A DNA stretch of 29,410 nt from Collinsella aerofaciens (GTDB taxonomy: Bacteria > Actinomycetota > Coriobacteriia > Coriobacteriales > Coriobacteriaceae): positions 1-29,410 of the forward strand of contig CAJMHW010000025.1 in assembly GCA_905213325.1 (NCBI GenBank). The letters are read 5' to 3'. Below are positions 23,632 through 29,410 of the stretch, in pieces. The notes under the pieces are model-generated. The model did not search any database. It was not told the DNA's origin and saw only the letters and a program-made list of their open reading frames with translations. Position 1 is the stretch's first letter, and each line of letters starts with the position of its first letter. The position numbers were made by a program, and so were the translations under genes.

Positions 23632-23660
23632 ACAAGCTTCGACAAAACGGAGGAATGACC

Positions 23661-24632
23661 ATGAAGCTTTCTAAGATTGCGGCCCTGTTTATGGTGCCGG
23701 TATTGGCCTTGTGCCTTGTGGCGTGCTCGGCACCCGGTGGCAATGCGAGTGAATCTGCGGGCTCCGATCCTAAGATCGCAGAACTCACTGCGCAGAAGCC
23801 GACCAATGCCGAGGAGGCCGCCGAGTTGTATGCAAAACTCATGCAGAAGGAGAACGAGATCTTTTCGAGTGATAACGCGCTGTGGGAAAAGGTATTCAAC
23901 GCGGCAAATAAAGACTCGACAATGATTGAGGACGGCAGCAATTACGGCGATTTCCTGCTCAAGACCATCGACGGCGCCAAGGATGAGTTCACGGCGGATG
24001 AGCTTAAGACGCTCAAGGCCGGTGCGCAGCAGATCAAGGAGATCGAGGACAAGCTCGAGAGCCTGGAGAAGGAGTTCCCCGGCTGTGGAAGCACGCCGAG
24101 CTCAGGCGAGAGCGTCGACGCTTCGACCGCTGGCATGACGGCTGGTGCCAATGCTTCGAGCGAGGCGACGAAGTTCCCCAGCTTTACGGGCAAGGACCTG
24201 GATGGCAACGACGTGAGCAGCGACGAGCTATTCGCTAAGAACAAGGTCACCGTCATGAACTTCTGGTTCACCACTTGCAAGCCGTGCGTGGGCGAGCTGG
24301 GCGATCTTGAGAAACTGAATACGGAGCTTGCCGAGAAGGGCGGCCAGGTCGTGGGCGTCAATTCCTTTACGCTCGATGGCAACAAGGGTGAGATTGCAGA
24401 TGCCAAGGACGTGCTGAGCAAGAAGGGCGTGACATATAAGAACATCTGGTTCAAGTCGGATAGCGAGGCCGGTAAGTTTACGTCAAATTTATTCTCGTTC
24501 CCGACAACGTATGTCATCGATCAGAATGGCAACATCGTAGGGGAGCCCATCGTGGGAGCCATCAGCTCCGCCGAGCAGCGCGCAGCACTCAACAAACTTA
24601 TCGACCAGGCGATTGCGAATAGCGAGCAGTAA
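23661..24632 (+). CDS. TlpA/ResA-like thioredoxin lipoprotein
   Basis: The protein has 323 residues. The ATG at 23661 is chosen over 23655 because GGAGG (23649-23653) is 7 bases away from it but only 1 from the other. A lipoprotein signal peptide ends in LVAC (Cys22). Residues about 35-140 are a helical, acidic region. After a Ser/Ala/Gly linker, residues about 170-323 are a thioredoxin-like domain with the redox site FWFTTCKPC (C206, C209) and the conserved cis-Pro region FPTTYVID. TlpA-like proteins reduce disulfides outside the membrane. The upstream polyferredoxin and CXXC protein are plausible electron donors. A strong terminator follows about 80 bases downstream. Confidence 0.9.
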   Translation: MKLSKIAALFMVPVLALCLVACSAPGGNASESAGSDPKIAELTAQKPTNAEEAAELYAKLMQKENEIFSSDNALWEKVFNAANKDSTMIEDGSNYGDFLLKTIDGAKDEFTADELKTLKAGAQQIKEIEDKLESLEKEFPGCGSTPSSGESVDASTAGMTAGANASSEATKFPSFTGKDLDGNDVSSDELFAKNKVTVMNFWFTTCKPCVGELGDLEKLNTELAEKGGQVVGVNSFTLDGNKGEIADAKDVLSKKGVTYKNIWFKSDSEAGKFTSNLFSFPTTYVIDQNGNIVGEPIVGAISSAEQRAALNKLIDQAIANSEQ

Positions 24633-24712
24633 AAAACACGTAAAGCATCGCGATGATCGTGCGCCGCTGTGCGAAGTAGTCCGCTACCTTTCAAGATAAG
24701 CTCCACCATATA

Positions 24713-24739
24713 GAGGTCCCACTCGGGGCCTCTTCTTTT
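24713..24739 (+). terminator. Intrinsic terminator of the redox operon
   Basis: GAGGTCCC (24713-24720), loop ACTC and GGGGCCTC (24725-24732) form an 8-bp stem with one G-U pair, followed by TTCTTTT. Confidence 0.85.
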
Positions 24740-24886
24740 GGGCGCCGTCCCGTTCGTTTTTTGATGCGGTTCCCTACATTCCTCACTGGCGTCGGTGAAA
24801 AATGGGGATAGAGTAGGACAAACGCGTCGAATACGAACGGCGGGGGAGAGCGGGCGAGTGCGCCCGCGTGGGAGAGGTTGCCGTCC

Positions 24887-27800
24887 ATGTTGGAGCTCAA
24901 AGGTATTTGCAAAAGGTACGTTACCCAGTCGTTTACGCAGGTGGCGCTGGACAGCGTGAGCCTGTCTTTTCGCGATAACGAGTTCGTGGCCATTCTGGGT
25001 CCCTCGGGCTCGGGTAAGACCACGATGCTCAATGTTATCGGCGGACTCGATCACTTCGACTCGGGTGACCTGCTGATCGACGGTATTTCGACCAAGGACT
25101 TTCGCGATCGCGATTGGGATGCCTATCGCAACAACCGCATCGGCTTTGTGTTCCAGAGCTATAACCTCATTCCGCATCAGACCATTTTGGAAAACGTGGA
25201 GCTGGCGCTCACGCTCACGGGCGTGGGGCATGCCGAGCGCCGCCAGCGTGCGCGCGAGGCGTTGGAGAAAGTCGGCTTGGGCGAGCACGTTAACAAGCGC
25301 CCGAGCCAGCTTTCGGGCGGGCAGATGCAGCGCGTGGCCATCGCCCGTGCCCTGATCAACGATCCCGAGATTGTGCTGGCCGACGAGCCGACCGGCGCCT
25401 TGGATTCCATAACGTCCGTGCAGGTCATGGACTTGCTCAAGGAAGTTGCACGCGACCGTCTGGTTATTATGGTCACGCACAATCCCGAGCTGGCGTACCA
25501 GTACGCCACGCGCATCGTCAACCTGGCGGACGGCAAGATCACCGACGATTCCGATCCTTTCGATGTCGCTGACGCCACGCGCCGCGAGGCCAAGCCTACG
25601 CGCAAAACCTCGATGAGCTTTGTGACGGCGCTGGGGCTTTCTGCCCGAAACCTTATGACCAAAAAAGGCCGTACGGCCATGACGGCCTTTGCGGGGTCGA
25701 TTGGCATTATCGGTATCGCGGCGATCTTGGCGCTCTCCAATGGCGTGAACAACTACATCAAAAAGGTCGAGGAGGATACGCTCTCGAGTTACCCGCTTAC
25801 GATCTCCAAGCAGGACTACGACCTGTCGTCCATGATGGGCGGACAGGGGGCTGTGGATGATGAGGCGTCCAACGGCGAGGATTTATCCGACGACGGCACC
25901 GACGGCAAGGCTCCGGGAACCGATAAGATTCCCGTGGTCACGGCCGTAAAGGATATGTTTGCGAGTGTTAAGTCCAACGACATGACGAGCTTTAAGGCAT
26001 GGCTCGATGCCGGCGGCGACGGCATCGATAAAGAGGTCAACGCCATTCAGTACGGCTACGGCGTGACGCCGGTTGTCTATCGTGCGGGTAAGGGCGACGA
26101 GAAGCCCGTCCGGCTGGTGCCCAACGCCATGACCGAGGCCATGAGCGGAGGTGCGAGCTCGGCGGCAACGGTGAGCATGGAATCCATGGGAACCTCGGTC
26201 TTTAACGAGATGATTGACGACCAGAGCCTGCTCGACAGCCAGTACGATGTCGTCGCCGGTCATTGGCCTGCGTCTGCTAACGAAGCCGTAATGGTGCTTT
26301 CGAGCCGCGGCACGGTGGGTGACTACACGCTCTACAACATCGGTGCGCTGGATATCAATGAGCTCAACGATCTGGTAAACAGCGCTATGACGGCTGACGG
26401 TGGGGTCGAAACGCCCGAGACCGGTGCCGACTTTACCTACGACGATGCGCTGTCTACCACGTTTAAGGTGCTGTCGCCGGCCGATGCCTATCGCAAAAAC
26501 GAAGAGACCGGCATGTGGACCGACATGTCTGGTGACGCCGACTTTATGGCCACCAAGGTTGCCGATGGCATCGACGTACGCATCGTGGGCGTGGTGCGAC
26601 CTAACGAGACGGCCAATGCGAGTGCGTTGTCCCCGGGCATTGCCTACACGCATGCGCTGACTCGCCAGCTTATGGAGCGCGCCGCCGATTCGCAGATTGT
26701 GCAGGAGCAGCTTGCTCACCCCGAGACGGATGTTTTTACGGGCAAAACCTTCGACGAACTGCAAGGCGAGGCCAAGCAAGGCGTGGATCTGGGCAGCATG
26801 TTTAGTGTGGACGAGGCGGCGCTCAAGGGCGCGTTCTCGTTCGATACCTCCGCGCTCTCGGGTGTTGTCGGCGGTATGGACCTGTCGGGTCTTGACTTGT
26901 CCGGGCTGGACATTGACCTTTCGGGCGTTGGCAAGGATATCGACTTCAGTGACATCATGGCCAAAGCGCCGGCTCCAGATTTCTCGGGCATCTTTGACGG
27001 TCTGGAACTCACGCCCGAGCAAATGCAGCAGGTGGGAACACTAGCCAACCAGCTGTTTGAGGGCTTTTTGCGGTCTGATCAGTTTAGGGCGCTGGCACCC
27101 GAAGACCTTAAAGATGCGTCAAAGCTCGCTGCTGCATTCTCGGCGTATCTTGAGAGTGATGCTACGGCGCGGCAATACCTGACTCAGCTCAAGGCGCTCG
27201 GCGGCGATGCCCTGGCCGAGCGCCTGCAGCAGGCGATGACCGACTATGTGCAAAAGCAGCTGGCTCCGTATCTGCAGCAGGCTATGGATCAGGTGATAAA
27301 GGCAATCAACGATCAGATTGCGGCGACGGTGTCAGCTCAGCTCAAGGCGGGTGCGGCAGGGCTTATGGACCAGATGGCGACGCAGATGTCTTCGAGTTTT
27401 GCCAACCTAGCGAGCGCTATGCGTGTGGATGCGAGCGCCTTTGCTCGTGCCATCCATTTCAACATGGACGCCGAGGACCTGAGTTCGCTCATGATGAGTT
27501 ATGCCAAGGCGTTGCAGCTCACCTACGACAACAATCTGACCACGCTGGGCTATGCGGATGAGGCGGACCCCATCTCGGTCAAGATTTTCCCGCGCGACTT
27601 TGAGGCCAAGGAGCGCGTGCTCGATCACATCGACGCGTACAACAAGCAGGTCAAAGCCGCCGGCCACGACGAGCAGGCAATCTCGTACACCGACTACATG
27701 GGCATCATCATGGGCTCGGTGACTGATATCGTGAATACCATCAGCTTGGTGCTCATCGCATTCGTGAGTATCAGCCTGGTGGTGAGCTCCATCATGATCG

Positions 27801-28141
27801 GCATCATCACGTACATCAGCGTGCTGGAGCGCAAAAAGGAGATTGGCATCCTGCGCGCGATTGGCGCGTCGAAGCGTAACGTGGCAAACGTGTTCAACGC
27901 CGAGACCTTTATCGAGGGCCTCATTGCCGGCGTCTTTGCCATTGTCGTCGTGGTGCTCGTGAGTTTCCCGGTCAATGCCTGGGCGCTTGCGGCCAAAAAG
28001 GTCCCCAACCTGATGAGTCTGCCCGTGCAGGATGCGCTGGTGCTCATTGCAATTTCGGTGCTGCTGACGGTTGTTGCCGGCCTGCTGCCGGCCCGTAGCG
28101 CATCCAAGAAGGACCCCGTCGAAGCCCTGCGCTCCGAATAA
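24887..28141 (+). CDS. MacB/FtsX-type ABC transporter, fused ATPase and permease
   Basis: The protein has 1084 residues. The ATG at 24887 has GGAGAGG 9 bases upstream. The ATPase (about 1-225) has Walker A GPSGSGKT (38-45), a Q-loop, LSGGQ (142-146) and VLADEPTGALD (163-173). One membrane helix (about 260-285, …AGSIGIIGIAAILALSNG) leads to an external region of roughly 640 residues, far longer than in typical MacB. It includes the short repeat LSGLDLSGLDIDLSG (near 668) and long Ala/Gln-rich coiled-coil-like helices. Three FtsX-type helices end the protein, with the signature ISVLERKKEIGILRAIGASK. Such fusions move lipoproteins, peptides or drugs, or act mechanically on the envelope; the substrate is unknown. 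No membrane-fusion partner is adjacent. Confidence 0.9.
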   Translation: MLELKGICKRYVTQSFTQVALDSVSLSFRDNEFVAILGPSGSGKTTMLNVIGGLDHFDSGDLLIDGISTKDFRDRDWDAYRNNRIGFVFQSYNLIPHQTILENVELALTLTGVGHAERRQRAREALEKVGLGEHVNKRPSQLSGGQMQRVAIARALINDPEIVLADEPTGALDSITSVQVMDLLKEVARDRLVIMVTHNPELAYQYATRIVNLADGKITDDSDPFDVADATRREAKPTRKTSMSFVTALGLSARNLMTKKGRTAMTAFAGSIGIIGIAAILALSNGVNNYIKKVEEDTLSSYPLTISKQDYDLSSMMGGQGAVDDEASNGEDLSDDGTDGKAPGTDKIPVVTAVKDMFASVKSNDMTSFKAWLDAGGDGIDKEVNAIQYGYGVTPVVYRAGKGDEKPVRLVPNAMTEAMSGGASSAATVSMESMGTSVFNEMIDDQSLLDSQYDVVAGHWPASANEAVMVLSSRGTVGDYTLYNIGALDINELNDLVNSAMTADGGVETPETGADFTYDDALSTTFKVLSPADAYRKNEETGMWTDMSGDADFMATKVADGIDVRIVGVVRPNETANASALSPGIAYTHALTRQLMERAADSQIVQEQLAHPETDVFTGKTFDELQGEAKQGVDLGSMFSVDEAALKGAFSFDTSALSGVVGGMDLSGLDLSGLDIDLSGVGKDIDFSDIMAKAPAPDFSGIFDGLELTPEQMQQVGTLANQLFEGFLRSDQFRALAPEDLKDASKLAAAFSAYLESDATARQYLTQLKALGGDALAERLQQAMTDYVQKQLAPYLQQAMDQVIKAINDQIAATVSAQLKAGAAGLMDQMATQMSSSFANLASAMRVDASAFARAIHFNMDAEDLSSLMMSYAKALQLTYDNNLTTLGYADEADPISVKIFPRDFEAKERVLDHIDAYNKQVKAAGHDEQAISYTDYMGIIMGSVTDIVNTISLVLIAFVSISLVVSSIMIGIITYISVLERKKEIGILRAIGASKRNVANVFNAETFIEGLIAGVFAIVVVVLVSFPVNAWALAAKKVPNLMSLPVQDALVLIAISVLLTVVAGLLPARSASKKDPVEALRSE

Positions 28142-28142
28142 T

Positions 28143-28169
28143 GTGACAAAGGGACAGTCCCTTTGTCAC
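28143..28169. repeat. Perfect 27-bp palindrome (REP-like)
   Basis: GTGACAAAGGGAC and GTCCCTTTGTCAC are perfect 13-base arms around a single A (28156), beginning 2 bases after the ABC gene stop. There is no T-run after it, so it looks more like an interspersed palindromic unit than a simple terminator. Confidence 0.75.
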
Positions 28170-28194
28170 GTTCGTTGATATGAGAGAAGAGTAG

Positions 28195-29148
28195 ATGATT
28201 CTATCGTTGGCCCCTATGGAGGGGATTACCGGGCATGTGTTCCGTCGCGTGCATGCGGAGTGCTTCGGTGCGCTCGATTGCTATTACACGCCGTTTTTGC
28301 CGCCGCCGCGGGTGGGAAACCGCTTTGGCGGCAAGGCGTTTAAGGAGATCGATCCTGCCAATAACCAGGGGCTCAACGTAGTGCCTCAGCTGATGTCCAA
28401 GAACGCGGACGAGTTTGTGTGGGCGGCACAGGTGCTCGCCGATATGGGCTACCGCGAGGTCAATCTCAACTTGGGTTGCCCTTCGGGAACGGTTGTCGCC
28501 AAGGGCAAGGGCTCGGGTTTCTTGCGCAATCTCGACGAGCTCGAGACGTTCTTAAGCGATGTGTGCGAGCGGTCGCCGTTGCCGGTATCGGTAAAGACCA
28601 GGCTGGGGTTGGAACGCGATGACGAGTATGAACGTGTGCTCGATCTGTATTGCCGCATGCCGTTGGCAGAGCTCATTGTGCATCCGCGCGTGCAAAAGGA
28701 CCGCTATACGGGTTCGCCGCGCAAAGAGTTTTATGGCGAGACGCTGGAGCGTGTGCCGTTCCCCGTGGCCTATAACGGTGACATTTTTGATCTTGAGGAT
28801 ATGGACGCGCTGGTGGAGGCCTATCCCGGCACGCGCCATGTGATGTTGGGGCGTGGCCTGCTCGCGAACCCCGCTCTGGCTCGCATGGTCAAGGGCGGCC
28901 CTGCTGCAACGGCTGCTGAGCTGCAGCGCTTCCACGACACGCTGTTTGCGGCATATGCAGAAGAGATTGGCGGCAATGCGGTCTTCCGCATGAAGGAGTG
29001 GTGGTTCTACGCCAAGTGCGCTTTCGCTGATCCCGCTACCGTCCACAAGATCGTACGCAAGACCAAAAAGGTCGACGAATACCGCGCTGCCGTCGAGCGC
29101 GTCTTTCGCGAACAGCCGCTTGCACCCACAGCTCGCTTCAACGACTAG
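28195..29148 (+). CDS. tRNA-dihydrouridine synthase
   Basis: The protein has 317 residues, starting at ATG 28195 after GAGAAGAG. The FMN-binding barrel begins LSLAPMEGIT. NLNLGCPSG carries the catalytic Cys95, and VSVKTRLG, ELIVHPRVQKDRYTG (phosphate/FMN contacts) and VMLGRGLLANP are the other Dus signatures. A helical C-terminal domain follows. The enzyme reduces specific uridines of tRNA to dihydrouridine with NADPH via FMN; which position cannot be told. The length is normal. Short palindromes surround its stop codon. Confidence 0.93.
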   Translation: MILSLAPMEGITGHVFRRVHAECFGALDCYYTPFLPPPRVGNRFGGKAFKEIDPANNQGLNVVPQLMSKNADEFVWAAQVLADMGYREVNLNLGCPSGTVVAKGKGSGFLRNLDELETFLSDVCERSPLPVSVKTRLGLERDDEYERVLDLYCRMPLAELIVHPRVQKDRYTGSPRKEFYGETLERVPFPVAYNGDIFDLEDMDALVEAYPGTRHVMLGRGLLANPALARMVKGGPAATAAELQRFHDTLFAAYAEEIGGNAVFRMKEWWFYAKCAFADPATVHKIVRKTKKVDEYRAAVERVFREQPLAPTARFND

Positions 29149-29197
29149 TTAGTCGTTGGGGACGTTCTTTAACGACTAGTCATTTAAGAACGTCCCC
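29140..29197. repeat. Composite inverted repeats at and after the dus stop codon
   Basis: AACGACTA-GT-TAGTCGTT (29140-29157) is a perfect 8-base-arm palindrome that includes the stop codon. Directly after it, GGGGACGTTCTT (29158-29169) and AAGAACGTCCCC (29186-29197) are perfect 12-base arms around a spacer that again contains CGACTAGT. No T-run follows. It is probably an interspersed palindromic element that also folds the mRNA end. Confidence 0.65.
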
Positions 29198-29210
29198 GAT
29201 GACTACCCGC

Positions 29211-29271
29211 AAAAACTGTACACCAGCATCCAAAGATGTCGAAAAATGTCGACTTTGGATGCTGGTGTACA
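29211..29271 (-). terminator. Long-stem terminator of the leftward gene at the right edge
   Basis: TGTACACCAGCATCCAAAG (29217-29235) and its exact complement (29253-29271) form a 19-bp stem. Read leftward the stem is followed by G and TTTTT (29215-29211). The 17-base loop holds a direct repeat ATGTCGA-AAA-ATGTCGA. It lies about 47 bases after the stop of the leftward partial gene. The arm length suggests a repeat family as well as a terminator. Confidence 0.7.
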
Positions 29272-29318
29272 TGTTTGGGCCGTATGGGCTGGGTCCCTGG
29301 ACGGACAGAGTGTGCGCA

Positions 29319-29410
29319 CTAGAGCAGATTCTCCTGCACCCATGCGATGATGTCGGGCTTATAGGACAAAATGTGTGTCCCGATAGAACACCCGTTTCCA
29401 TCCATTAATC
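29319..29410 (-). CDS. C-terminal end of a leftward gene, partial (start outside window)
   Basis: On the minus strand the frame ending at TAG 29321-29319 reads DGNGCSIGTHILSYKPDIIA and then WVQENLL. This is a coding-like C-terminus of about 29 residues that runs off the right edge. It is followed at suitable distance by a long-stem terminator on the same strand. A …DIIAWVQENLL end is compatible with an alpha/beta-hydrolase-type C-terminus, but too little is present to assign a family. Confidence 0.5.
   Translation of the reverse strand, partial: LMDGNGCSIGTHILSYKPDIIAWVQENLL

Noticed and set aside
25883..27022. 379-codon minus frame inside the ABC transporter gene
   Set aside because: Shadow of the intact plus-strand MacB-like gene; His/Arg-rich and without a start signal.
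29180..29401. 73-codon minus frame at the right edge
   Set aside because: It reads through the 19-bp-stem terminator and has no ribosome site; an alternative frame gives a better protein end before the terminator.

Overview
The window looks like the chromosome of a Coriobacteriia gut actinobacterium, most likely Collinsella or a close relative. This is inferred from moderately high G+C coding style, the two-subunit topoisomerase arrangement, a Tat-plus-LAxTG surface protein paired with a LuxR-type regulator, a CD1871A/polyferredoxin/TlpA module and REP-like GGGACAGTCCC palindromes. No rRNA, tRNA or CRISPR array was seen.

Layout. (1) 1-2760 is a G+C-rich, decaying accessory patch. It holds the end of a DUF1700-like membrane protein, a short membrane-anchored protein, an ABC ATPase cut off by the tail of an IS3-family element, an opposing bacterial PH-domain protein, and an unidentified broken coding stretch. 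(2) 2760-3995 is a lower-G+C DUF4143-type AAA ATPase. (3) 4022-7364 is a leftward block of three tandem sirtuin-like genes (the first in the operon is frameshifted), ending on a nonsense-mutated MerR-family C-terminus; a TetR regulator is divergent from it. (4) 7361-8933 has a cupin divergent from an HxlR regulator with a clear candidate operator between them, then a flavodoxin-fold FMN reductase. (5) 8930-10024 is an ORC/AAA_16-like ATPase with a C-terminal HTH, preceded by a tandem repeat of about 10-nt period. (6) 10271-14554 is a type IIA topoisomerase B/A pair (ParE/ParC-like). Upstream lie a textbook SOS-box sequence and a 37-bp palindrome. (7) 15080-20608 is a 1455-residue Tat-exported, LAxTG-anchored surface protein preceded by a LuxR-family regulator. 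(8) 20677-24632 has an OmpR-type response regulator and histidine kinase divergent from a three-gene thiol/electron-transfer operon (CD1871A CXXC protein, membrane polyferredoxin, TlpA-like lipoprotein), closed by a strong terminator. (9) 24887-29148 has a MacB/FtsX-type ABC fusion and a tRNA-dihydrouridine synthase. (10) The right edge has the end of a leftward gene with its own terminator.

Several regulator-target pairs are visible by position: TetR with the sirtuins, HxlR with the cupin, LuxR with the surface protein, and the two-component system with the redox operon. The best candidates for something not well described are the triple sirtuin cluster with a catalytic-position series Q/E/Q, and the topoisomerase pair with an SOS-like box and a nested palindrome upstream.
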